Origin: an uncultured Flavobacteriia bacterium
GTDB lineage: Bacteria > Bacteroidota > Bacteroidia > Flavobacteriales_D > Crocinitomicaceae
Assembly: GCA_903928365.1 (NCBI GenBank)
Contig: CAIYQV010000349.1
Location: 1 to 5,267, forward strand
Direction: 5' to 3'
Length of the DNA stretch: 5,267 nucleotides
Of the stretch, positions 1 to 5,267 are shown piece after piece. Every line of letters starts with the position of its first letter. Position 1 is the stretch's first letter. The translations under genes were made by a program, and so were the position numbers. The notes beneath the pieces were generated by a model. It had not been told where the DNA came from. It did no database searches and saw only the letters and a program-made list of their open reading frames with translations.

Positions 1-743
1 AATCGTTCAAGCACTTCTAATGCCTCCTCCTCTTGAGGCAAGGCTTTTACGGAAATGATCCCCTCCTTCTCTGCACGATGCATCGCTAAAAATCGGTGTG
101 AACTACATCTGTAAAGTGGTTCTTTTACATCAAAGTAGTCACGGTATTTTGCCCCCTCCTCTTCTTTTCCTTTCACCATTTTGGTCACCAGGACTGCCTT
201 TCGGGCGAACAAATTCCTCACCCTGCCCCGAGCTGCTCCATTTTCATTGATCCATTCAGCGATAATATCCAGTGCACCTTGAATGGCGGAATCCTCATCA
301 TCAATATCTCCTTTTATAAATCGCTCCGCCATCTGCTCAGGATCTCCTCCACGTTGCGACATAATCATTTTTGCCAATGGTTCCAATCCGGCTTTACGTG
401 CTTTGTCACCGCGCGTCTGACGTTTTTGTTTGAACGGCAAATAGAGGTCCTCCAGAATGATGGCTTCAAAACAGGTTTCGATCTTTTCTCTTAGTTCTGC
501 CGTCAACTTTCCTTGCTCTTCAGCTGCGGTTAGAATCGTCAGTTTTCGCTGGATAAGTTCTTCGAATTTTTTAGATGAATCGCGAATGGCAGCAATTTCT
601 ACTTCATCCAATCCGCCGGTCATTTCCTTACGATAACGGGCAATAAACGGGATCGTGGCTCCTTCCTCAAGGAGTTTAAGCGTATTAATCACTGACTTTT
701 CGGCCAGATTTGTTTGCTGAAGGATGTACGTGTTTTTGTTCAT
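1..743 (-). CDS. tex: Tex-family RNA-binding transcription accessory protein, N-terminal part (runs off left edge)
   Basis: The frame is open from an ATG at 743-741 down to base 3, giving 247 codons with no stop, so the 3' part lies outside the window. Tex proteins are usually 700-780 residues, so about one third is visible. Family signatures seen are the N-terminal helical region with ATIPFIARYRKE followed by MTGGLDE (residues 29-47), ILEDLYLPFKQKR (96-108) followed by TRGDKARKAGLEPLA, and, near the edge, YFDVKEPLY and SSHRFLAMHR. These match the Tex N-terminal domain up to the start of the central region; the YqgF-like, helix-hairpin-helix and S1 RNA-binding domains would lie beyond the edge. 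Tex is a cytosolic nucleic-acid-binding protein linked to transcription and RNA metabolism; its precise role varies between species. It is transcribed divergently from the gene at 872. No Shine-Dalgarno sequence precedes the ATG, which is usual in Bacteroidota. The identification is firm. Confidence 0.94.
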   Translation of the reverse strand, partial: MNKNTYILQQTNLAEKSVINTLKLLEEGATIPFIARYRKEMTGGLDEVEIAAIRDSSKKFEELIQRKLTILTAAEEQGKLTAELREKIETCFEAIILEDLYLPFKQKRQTRGDKARKAGLEPLAKMIMSQRGGDPEQMAERFIKGDIDDEDSAIQGALDIIAEWINENGAARGRVRNLFARKAVLVTKMVKGKEEEGAKYRDYFDVKEPLYRCSSHRFLAMHRAEKEGIISVKALPQEEEALEVLER

Positions 744-757
744 AGTTGAAAGTTGCG

Positions 758-765
758 CAAATCTC
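758..765 (-). promoter_or_regulatory. weak candidate -7 element for tex
   Basis: Read on the minus strand the bases are GAGATTTG, which match the Bacteroidota -7 consensus TAnnTTTG at five of six fixed positions (the first T is G). It would place transcription start roughly ten bases before the tex ATG. A TTG that could serve as the -33 element lies about 23 bases upstream, longer than the usual spacing. This is a pattern match only. Confidence 0.2.
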
Positions 766-768
766 AGA

Positions 769-817
769 ATTAAATCATTCCATTAAATCAATTTCATTCA
801 TCCAAATCATTAAATCC
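769..817. repeat. three short direct repeats (ATTAAATC) between divergent genes
   Basis: ATTAAATCA occurs at 769-777 and 782-790, and ATTAAATCC at 809-817; a related CCAAATCATT sits at 802-811. The first two copies start 13 bp apart and the third starts 27 bp after the second. They fill the spacer between tex and the plus-strand cluster, where an operator could affect both transcripts. The region is AT-rich, so chance similarity is a real alternative; no regulator is known from this sequence. Confidence 0.35.
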
Positions 818-823
818 TATTTT

Positions 824-854
824 TTTGGTCGGTAGGCCTTGATTACGTAATTTG
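824..854 (+). promoter_or_regulatory. candidate promoter for the five-gene cluster
   Basis: TTTG at 824-827 is followed after 20 bases by TAATTTG at 848-854. This resembles the Bacteroidota arrangement of a TTTG -33 box and a TAnnTTTG -7 box, but the -7 box is one base short. Transcription would start near 860, leaving a leader of roughly ten bases before the ATG at 872. It is the best plus-strand candidate in the spacer but is not a full consensus match. Confidence 0.3.
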
Positions 855-871
855 CGGTTCAATTAGATCGA

Positions 872-1225
872 ATGAGAAACCTATTTTTAGTCATTAGTCT
901 ATTTATTTTGTCAGGTTTTGTATATCTGGCAGCACTCGAAAAGGGAAAGGCAAGTTATTATTCATCCAAATTTGAAGGTAAGAAAACTTCTTCAGGGGAA
1001 ATCTTCAGACAAGACAGCCTGACTGCAGCTCACAAAACACTACCCTTTGGTACACGAATCAAGGTCACTAATCTGAAAAATGATTCGACTGTTATCTTGA
1101 GAGTGAATGACCGATTAAGTAAAAATTCAAGTCATTGTGTTGATGTGACTTTACGCGCTGCAAAAAAACTTAACTTCGTTCGTGACGGAATCACCAGCGT
1201 TACTTTAGAAAAACTCAACCCATGA
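872..1225 (+). CDS. small RlpA-like double-psi beta-barrel protein, exported
   Basis: The 117-residue product has an N-terminal hydrophobic segment (about residues 4-21) with no lipobox cysteine, so it is either cleaved by signal peptidase I or stays as an anchor. The rest is one RlpA-like double-psi beta-barrel: KASYYSSKFEGKKTSSGE (26-43), LTAAHKTLPFGT (50-61), VTNL (65-68) and VILRVNDR (74-81). Glu43, His54 and Asp80 fall at the positions equivalent to residues implicated in the lytic transglycosylase activity of Pseudomonas RlpA, which cleaves peptidoglycan strands lacking stem peptides. Differences from typical RlpA are the absence of a lipobox and SPOR domain, NDR followed by LSKNSS instead of GPF, and His88 where an Arg usually precedes the (I/V)D motif. 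Enzyme activity is therefore inferred, not certain. It is the first gene of the cluster; its stop overlaps the next ATG as ATGA. Confidence 0.86.
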   Translation: MRNLFLVISLFILSGFVYLAALEKGKASYYSSKFEGKKTSSGEIFRQDSLTAAHKTLPFGTRIKVTNLKNDSTVILRVNDRLSKNSSHCVDVTLRAAKKLNFVRDGITSVTLEKLNP

Positions 1226-1563
1226 AAAAAACATTCTTTGTTCTTTTAATTCTTTCTGCGTTGGCATCATGTAATCCAAAAACGGCAGAGGTAGCCACAG
1301 CATCGCAAACGACAAAAGCAGAGTCGAAACCAATCAAAGAAGAACCTGTTGCCATGACTGCTTTTCCAAATGGTGAAATCGCAGAAGGAAGTTCGTTGTA
1401 CAACGCACATTGTGGTAAATGTCACGAACTCCCTGTAGTATCCAGGTATTCCAAAGAAAAATGGCAAAAAATCGTTCCAGCCATGTGCAAGGAGGCGAAG
1501 CTTGATGGTACACAGGAAAGCAGAATCGCATCCTATGTCAACTGGAAGCTGCAGCAGCAGTAA
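1222..1563 (+). CDS. monoheme cytochrome c lipoprotein
   Basis: The 113-residue product begins with a lipoprotein signal peptide: MKK, a hydrophobic stretch, then the lipobox LASC with Cys17 as the lipidated residue. The residues after Cys17 (NPKT) lack the acidic surface-export signal described for Bacteroidota lipoproteins, so a periplasm-facing location is the simplest inference. A low-complexity Ala/Thr/Lys/Glu linker (about 20-45) leads to a single c-type heme site, CGKCH (Cys64, Cys67, His68), within HCGKCHELP. Met88 in VPAMCKEAKL is the likely distal axial ligand, and the Trp81, Ile102 and Tyr105 positions fit small class I cytochrome c folds. It should carry electrons, but its partner is unknown and no oxidase or reductase subunit lies nearby. 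An extra Cys89 directly follows the candidate ligand. The ATG overlaps the previous stop by four bases and its own TAA shares one base with the next ATG, suggesting coupled translation. Confidence 0.91.
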   Translation: MKKTFFVLLILSALASCNPKTAEVATASQTTKAESKPIKEEPVAMTAFPNGEIAEGSSLYNAHCGKCHELPVVSRYSKEKWQKIVPAMCKEAKLDGTQESRIASYVNWKLQQQ

Positions 1564-2438
1564 TGAAACGTAAGCAATTCCTGAGAATAATGAGTGGTAG
1601 CATTGCCTTAAGTTCAACGGGCGCACTAACTGCATTTACCGATCTTTTACCGGAAACAGACACCTTGATGCCCGTACTTTTTGTGGGACATGGTTCCCCC
1701 ATGAACGGTATTGAAGATAATGCCTTTTCGCAGTATTGGAAAAAACTTGCCACTGAGATTGCTAAACCCAAAGCAATACTCTGTGTTTCTGCGCACTGGC
1801 TAACCAGAGGAACGTTCATCACGGCTTCTGAAAAACCGACAACGATTCATGATTTCGGAGGTTTCCCTCCAGCACTTTTTGCCGTGGAATATCCTGCTCC
1901 CGGGAATGCTCAACTGGCCAAAGAAACAGCTGAAATCATTACCAAAACAACCGTTGGACTCGACAACGATTGGGGCATGGATCACGGAACATGGACCATC
2001 CTACGACATATGTACCCTCAGGCAGATATTCCTGTACTTCAATTAAGTATTGATTATTACCAATCGGCTCAGTACCACTTTGAGCTTGCACAGCAACTTG
2101 TATCACTTCGTAAAAAAGGAGTGCTTATTTTGGGTTCAGGAAATATGGTTCATAACCTCGGAATGGTGGCTTGGGATAAAATCAATGAGTCTTATGGATT
2201 CGACTGGGCATTGGAAATCAACGAAGTTTTCAAAAAGAAAATTTCGGAAAACGACTTTAATGCACTTATCAATTACCAAACATTGCATCAGGCATGGTCG
2301 AAAGCAATTCCAACTCCGGATCACTATCTTCCCCTGATCTATACACTTGGTTTAAAAAACGAGAAAGACCCGGTGTCGTTCTTCAATGATCAAGCAATGG
2401 CCGGTTCACTTACCATGACATCTGTGCGTTTTGGGTAA
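1563..2438 (+). CDS. ygiD: extradiol (4,5-DOPA dioxygenase / YgiD-LigB family) protein with Tat-like leader
   Basis: The 291-residue product matches the YgiD branch of the class III extradiol dioxygenase (LigB) superfamily. Motifs are MPVLFVGHGSPMN (36-48, His43), VSAHW (75-79, His78), HDFGGFPPALF (96-106), MDHGTW (139-144, His141), LGSGNMVHNLG (190-200, His197) and PTPDHYLPL (250-258, His254). The conserved histidines supply the metal site and acid-base groups, though I cannot assign each ligand from sequence alone. E. coli YgiD can cleave L-DOPA to 4,5-seco-DOPA in vitro; the substrate here is unknown. Unusually for the E. coli form, about 35 residues precede the domain: KRKQFLR (2-8) then a hydrophobic stretch (9-25), resembling a Tat signal with one arginine replaced by lysine. 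Met36 could in principle give a leaderless cytosolic protein, but the TAATG junction with the cytochrome gene favours the start used here. Confidence 0.93.
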   Translation: MKRKQFLRIMSGSIALSSTGALTAFTDLLPETDTLMPVLFVGHGSPMNGIEDNAFSQYWKKLATEIAKPKAILCVSAHWLTRGTFITASEKPTTIHDFGGFPPALFAVEYPAPGNAQLAKETAEIITKTTVGLDNDWGMDHGTWTILRHMYPQADIPVLQLSIDYYQSAQYHFELAQQLVSLRKKGVLILGSGNMVHNLGMVAWDKINESYGFDWALEINEVFKKKISENDFNALINYQTLHQAWSKAIPTPDHYLPLIYTLGLKNEKDPVSFFNDQAMAGSLTMTSVRFG

Positions 2439-2448
2439 TTCCTTTTAT

Positions 2449-3516
2449 ATGAGTAGTCTATTTCAGGATTTAAAAATTATTGATCTATCTACGGTGCTGG
2501 CAGGGCCTTCCGTTACTACGTTCTTTGCTGAACTCGGAGCGAAGGTCATTAAGGTGGAAAATAAACGCGTTCCGGATGTTACCAGGAGTTGGAAACTTTC
2601 GAATGAAGATCAGGACAACCCCGTATCAGCTTATTTTTCCTCTGTCAATTACAGAAAAGAATACGTGCAACTCGATCTGAAAGTAGAAAGCGATCATCAG
2701 AAGTTGTTAGAACTCATAAAAGACGCTGATGTTTTGGTAGCCAATTTCAAAAAAGGAGACGAAGAAAAATTAGGCATAACTGACCACCAATTACGATCGA
2801 TCAATCCAAAATTAATCATTGGAAAAATCAGTGGTTTCGGTTTGGAAAGTGATCGTGTCGCGTATGATCTAATTCTTCAGGCCGAAACAGGTTTCATGTC
2901 CATGAACGGAACTCCTGAAAGTGGTCCTGTGAAAATGCCGGTCGCACTCATAGATGTGCTTGCCGGGCATCAATTAAAGGAAGGGTTGCTGGTTGCCTTA
3001 ATGGAACGGTCTAAGTCGAATAGTGTTAGAACCGTTTCGGTGTCTCTCTATGACGCAGCTGTTTGCAGCTTAATAAATCAAGCCTCCAATTACCTGATGG
3101 CAGGACATGTTCCCAAACGCATTGGCAGTTTGCATCCAAATATTGCACCTTATGGCGAAATCTTTATTACACAGGACAATGCTTCCCTTACATTAGCGAT
3201 TGGGAGTGATGTACATTTTCAGAAACTTTGCGGAATCCTTAAAATTGGAAACTTAACCGAGGATGAACGATTCAAATCGAATCCGGATCGCGTAAAAAAC
3301 CGAACAGTGCTTTTTGATGTATTGCAATTAGAAATTCAAAAGTGGGATGCTCCAGAATTACTGGAAGAGTTACTGGAACAGCATGTTCCCGCAGGGATAA
3401 TCAAAGATCTAAGGGAAGTCTTCCAGGAAACAATGGCTAAACGTCTCATCCGTGAGGAAGAAATAGATGGAAAAGAAACAATACGTGTGAGCAGCGTTGC
3501 CTTTAAACTTTCCTGA
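2449..3516 (+). CDS. family III CoA-transferase (CaiB/BaiF/Frc type)
   Basis: The 355-residue cytosolic product is a family III CoA-transferase; these enzymes move CoA between carboxylic acids through an aspartyl-CoA thioester. Motifs in order are LKIIDLSTVLAGPSV (8-22), FFAELGAKVIKVE (25-37), SSVNYRKEYVQLDLK (64-78), DVLVANFKKG (94-103) and YDLILQAETGFMSMNG (139-154), followed by the catalytic region ALIDVLAGH. The aspartate there is residue 169 when the ATG at 2449 is used, the same number as the catalytic aspartate of formyl-CoA transferase and CaiB. That favours this start over an in-frame TTG at 2431, which overlaps the previous gene. At 355 residues it is somewhat shorter than many relatives (380-430), so the C-terminal part is compact. 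The substrate cannot be read from sequence. Ten bases separate it from the dioxygenase gene, and the next gene starts immediately after its TGA. Confidence 0.93.
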   Translation: MSSLFQDLKIIDLSTVLAGPSVTTFFAELGAKVIKVENKRVPDVTRSWKLSNEDQDNPVSAYFSSVNYRKEYVQLDLKVESDHQKLLELIKDADVLVANFKKGDEEKLGITDHQLRSINPKLIIGKISGFGLESDRVAYDLILQAETGFMSMNGTPESGPVKMPVALIDVLAGHQLKEGLLVALMERSKSNSVRTVSVSLYDAAVCSLINQASNYLMAGHVPKRIGSLHPNIAPYGEIFITQDNASLTLAIGSDVHFQKLCGILKIGNLTEDERFKSNPDRVKNRTVLFDVLQLEIQKWDAPELLEELLEQHVPAGIIKDLREVFQETMAKRLIREEEIDGKETIRVSSVAFKLS

Positions 3517-3864
3517 ATGGCTTTTCTTTCACATGATGATTATATCGATTCCTTTTCAGTAGAAATTCAAGGCAAACTTCGGGAACTTCAATTCTTTTTG
3601 AAAGAAATACTCCCGCCTGAATGTCAAGAGGTTATCAGTTACAATATGCCAGCCTTTAAATTGAAAAAAGTAGTGATTTACTTTGCTGCGCACAAAGAAC
3701 ATCTTGGATTCTATCCAACTTCGAAACCAATAGAGGCATTCAAAGAAGAACTAAAACCGTTCACCTTCAGCAAAGGGGCTGTACAATTCCCCTACAAACA
3801 TTCTTTGCCTAAAGATCTGATTAAAAAAATGATCGAATTCCGATTAAAGGATCTAGGACTTTGA
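3517..3864 (+). CDS. DUF1801 / YdhG-like small protein
   Basis: The 115-residue product matches DUF1801 proteins. Signatures are the N-terminal helix with YIDSF (9-13), then VISYNMPAFKL (39-49), IYFAAHKEHLGFYP (54-67), the FKEELKPFTFSKGAVQFP segment (75-92), and LPKDLI (97-102) near the end. Length is typical of the family. The Bacillus subtilis member YdhG is described as a frataxin-like iron chaperone; whether that role applies to this protein is uncertain, so I give no symbol. No signal peptide or membrane segment is visible, so it is probably cytosolic. Its ATG directly abuts the TGA of the CoA-transferase gene with no spacer, making it the last gene of the cluster. Its 3' end overlaps the convergent minus-strand gene by 12 bases. 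Confidence 0.87.
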   Translation: MAFLSHDDYIDSFSVEIQGKLRELQFFLKEILPPECQEVISYNMPAFKLKKVVIYFAAHKEHLGFYPTSKPIEAFKEELKPFTFSKGAVQFPYKHSLPKDLIKKMIEFRLKDLGL

Positions 3865-4425
3865 CCGAGCGGAACGAATGCGTTCCTCCACTTTCTTGGT
3901 GATCAGATCAAATAATAATTTCGCATCTTTTTCTTCCAGCTTTCTTCCAAATCGAACAAGCTTTCCTTTATATTCGAATTCGATGCGCTCACCACCACCG
4001 ACCCAGGGTGATGCTTCCCAAACTGCCTGAAATGAACCTGCCTTAGGCTGCTGCAAACTGAATTTTTTGATGTTTTCAAAATAGTATGGAACTGACTTCC
4101 CGTAGTGTTTGATCGAACGTTTGTAATGCAGCGCAACCTCATCAAATTTGATCAATTCTTTGCCCCAAAGGATCCAGAAAAGGGAACGTGTTACTTTAAA
4201 AGCATAATATACCCAAAACGCCAGAAACACCCATAAAATGACATGCTCTTTTTCAGAGAGTTTCAATGTGAATAAAGCCCAGGTCATTGTTGCACCTATG
4301 ACCATCCACATGGATACCCAGGCTCCCATCAGACCTGTTACCCACGTCTTTTTCTCTGGATAAATAACCACAGTGGCGCGGTTTTTCTCATCAACAAAGC
4401 TTACTCGGTTTCCGATCCATTTCAT
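3853..4425 (-). CDS. two-helix membrane protein with soluble C-terminal domain, function unknown
   Basis: The 190-residue product is not one I can name. A short polar N-terminus (1-27) is followed by two Trp-rich hydrophobic helices, about 29-54 and 61-87, separated by a charged turn (KLSEKEH). Residues 88-190 are soluble and rich in short beta-like stretches: ELIKFDEVALHYKRSI (90-105), VPYYFENIKKFSL (112-124), ERIEFEYKGKLVRFG (146-160), ending in a charged helix with KLEEKDAKLLFDLI (162-175). Two helices followed by such a domain resemble small bacterial PH-like (bPH) membrane proteins, but this is only a structural impression. The start is supported by a strong -7 element just upstream and by absence of another Met before residue 33. 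It is convergent with the five-gene cluster and separated from the upstream T9SS gene by a terminator, so it is probably its own transcription unit. Confidence 0.82.
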   Translation of the reverse strand: MKWIGNRVSFVDEKNRATVVIYPEKKTWVTGLMGAWVSMWMVIGATMTWALFTLKLSEKEHVILWVFLAFWVYYAFKVTRSLFWILWGKELIKFDEVALHYKRSIKHYGKSVPYYFENIKKFSLQQPKAGSFQAVWEASPWVGGGERIEFEYKGKLVRFGRKLEEKDAKLLFDLITKKVEERIRSARSKS

Positions 4426-4429
4426 GGCG

Positions 4430-4458
4430 CAAAGGTACGCAAGAAAAAATGGCCGAAA
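4430..4458 (-). promoter_or_regulatory. Bacteroidota-type promoter of the membrane protein gene (near-leaderless)
   Basis: TACCTTTG at 4437-4430 on the minus strand is an exact match to the -7 consensus TAnnTTTG. A partial -33 box, TTTC at 4458-4455, lies 17 bases upstream. Only CGCC separates the -7 box from the ATG at 4425, so transcription should begin at or within a few bases of the start codon. The -33 side lies inside the 3' arm of the preceding terminator hairpin. Confidence 0.6.
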
Positions 4459-4478
4459 GTTACCTTTCGACCATTTTC
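4443..4478 (-). terminator. intrinsic terminator of the T9SS cargo gene
   Basis: On the minus strand, 4477-4464 (AAAATGGTCGAAAG) pairs with 4459-4446 (CTTTCGGCCATTTT) across a GTAA loop, a GNRA-type tetraloop. The 14-bp stem has one G-U wobble (4470 with 4453), and six T residues end at 4444. On the plus strand the wobble becomes a C-A mismatch, and the 3' T run is interrupted, so the element is oriented for minus-strand transcripts. It begins 19 bases after the stop of the Omp28-type gene. Confidence 0.85.
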
Positions 4479-4496
4479 AATAGGTGTAATAACGAA

Positions 4497-5267
4497 TTAT
4501 TCTTTGATCAATCGTTTTGTGATCACTTTTCCGTCAATTTCAGCTTGTACAACATAAACACCTGCCTCTAATTGCGAAGTGTTCAAGGTCATATCCAAGA
4601 TTCCGGAAATCATCCCATAATTGCGAACTGCGATCTCTTTACCGGCAATGTCAATCAGTTTTAATACAACTGATGCATCATTCTTCAGGTTAAGTGTAAC
4701 TGTTGCACTTGAAGAAGCCGGATTTGGATATACCTGCATCTCAGCATCTGGTTGTGACAAGATCTCTGCTACTGATGCTGCAGGTCCTGATACAAAACCA
4801 TTCGTAACAGCTTCATCGATCGTAGTTCTGCCCGCATTATCAATTCTACCGTTAGGAGAAATGAGCATACCAACGATATGCATGTTTGTTTCATCCCAAG
4901 TTGAAGGAAGCGTAAAGCTAAAAGTTACCGTATGGGTTTCGCCATTGTTTACCACTGTTGGGAAACTGTTTGGCTCACCATCAAATCCTGGTGAGATGGC
5001 ACGTGCTACATGGTTGTATACCATTTGAGCAGCAGGAACAGGATTTGGAAGCGATTCAAAACCACCCATTATCCCATTACTTCCGCCTGCATAAGAATTG
5101 GACTGATTGTAACCAGAACCCGTTCCCGTCACACCATCTTCTGTCAGTACACACGCCAGTTTATACGAGTTGGTAGCTGCAGACTGAAAATCCGCACTCA
5201 CAGAAACATTCAGCGTGCGTGTTGCAGGATCCCAGTTAGCACCGTTCGTGATGAATGCCACCGGAGC
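4497..5267 (-). CDS. Omp28-related protein with C-terminal T9SS sorting domain (N-terminus beyond right edge)
   Basis: The frame is open from the right edge to a TAA at 4499-4497; 256 residues are visible. A GTG at 5261 is in frame but open sequence continues upstream of it (Ala-Pro), and the domain is already under way there, so it is probably not the start. The visible N-terminal part matches Omp28-type outer-membrane proteins: KLACVLTEDGVTGTGSGYNQ, MGGFESLPNPVPAAQMVYNHVARAI and VNNGETHTVTFSFTLP. After an Ala/Ser-rich linker comes a type A T9SS sorting domain (about visible residues 178-256): VYPNPA, LKLIDIAGKEI, LNTSQLEAGVYVV and the basic end KVITKRLIKE. In Bacteroidota this domain directs proteins across the outer membrane through the type IX system, usually with removal of the domain and attachment at or release from the cell surface. 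Function of the Omp28 part is poorly known. A strong terminator follows the gene. Confidence 0.94.
   Translation of the reverse strand, partial: APVAFITNGANWDPATRTLNVSVSADFQSAATNSYKLACVLTEDGVTGTGSGYNQSNSYAGGSNGIMGGFESLPNPVPAAQMVYNHVARAISPGFDGEPNSFPTVVNNGETHTVTFSFTLPSTWDETNMHIVGMLISPNGRIDNAGRTTIDEAVTNGFVSGPAASVAEILSQPDAEMQVYPNPASSSATVTLNLKNDASVVLKLIDIAGKEIAVRNYGMISGILDMTLNTSQLEAGVYVVQAEIDGKVITKRLIKE

Noticed and set aside
279..494. Plus-strand open frame of 71 codons inside tex
   Set aside because: The minus frame has clear Tex motifs through the same bases; this frame has no recognisable features.
769..817. CRISPR-like array
   Set aside because: Repeats are only 8-9 bp, number three, and spacing is irregular and short; this does not fit a CRISPR array.
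1267..1635. Minus-strand open frame of 122 codons antisense to the cytochrome gene
   Set aside because: Composition is Cys/Phe/Leu-rich with no family resemblance, and it lies opposite a clear cytochrome c gene with a lipobox and CxxCH.
2050..2337. Plus-strand open frame of 95 codons within the dioxygenase gene
   Set aside because: It is an alternative frame of a conserved enzyme gene, with basic, Trp/His-rich composition typical of out-of-frame translation.
1563..3516. Complete aromatic degradation pathway (ring-cleavage enzyme plus CoA-transferase)
   Set aside because: Beta-ketoadipate-type CoA-transferases belong to a different family, no hydratase, thiolase or decarboxylase is present, and the YgiD-type protein appears exported while the CoA-transferase is cytosolic.
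4621..5028. Plus-strand open frame of 135 codons opposite the T9SS cargo gene
   Set aside because: It is the complement of well-recognised Omp28 and sorting-domain sequence; no motif or promoter supports it.
5259..5261. GTG as start of the Omp28-type gene
   Set aside because: The frame stays open to the window edge upstream of it and no signal peptide follows it, whereas a T9SS cargo needs one; the gene is therefore taken as truncated by the window.

Overview
The window looks like ordinary chromosomal DNA of a Bacteroidota bacterium. The evidence is a C-terminal type IX secretion (T9SS) sorting domain on an Omp28-type protein, a clear TAnnTTTG-type Bacteroidota -7 promoter element (TACCTTTG at 4437-4430, minus strand), no convincing Shine-Dalgarno sequences ahead of any gene, and moderate to low GC. 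I cannot place it below phylum from this sequence. No RNA genes, CRISPR arrays, insertion sequences, attachment sites or phage genes were seen.

Layout. On the left (1-743, minus) is the N-terminal third of tex, the RNA-binding transcription accessory protein; it runs off the left edge. A 128-bp AT-rich divergent spacer (744-871) holds three ATTAAATC direct repeats and weak promoter candidates. To its right is a tightly packed five-gene plus-strand cluster (872-3864): a small RlpA-like double-psi beta-barrel protein, a monoheme cytochrome c lipoprotein, an extradiol (YgiD/LigB-type) dioxygenase homologue with a Tat-like leader, a family III (CaiB/Frc-type) CoA-transferase, and a DUF1801/YdhG-like small protein. 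Junctions are -4, -1, +10 and 0 bp, so the cluster is almost certainly one transcript with coupled translation. It meets, tail to tail with a 12-bp overlap, a minus-strand gene for a two-helix membrane protein of unknown function (3853-4425). That gene has its own promoter, placed so close to the ATG that the mRNA should be nearly leaderless. Upstream of it, sharing sequence with that promoter, is a strong intrinsic terminator for the last gene, an Omp28-related T9SS cargo protein (4497-5267, minus) whose N-terminus lies beyond the right edge.

How the genes work together. The first three cluster products all look exported (signal anchor, lipoprotein, Tat-like leader), while the last two look cytosolic. 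No single pathway is evident. A cell-envelope redox or aromatic-compound theme is possible but is inference only. The best candidates for follow-up are the cluster itself, the exported dioxygenase homologue, and the compact terminator/leaderless-promoter element at 4430-4478. I do not see clear evidence of a wholly new system.
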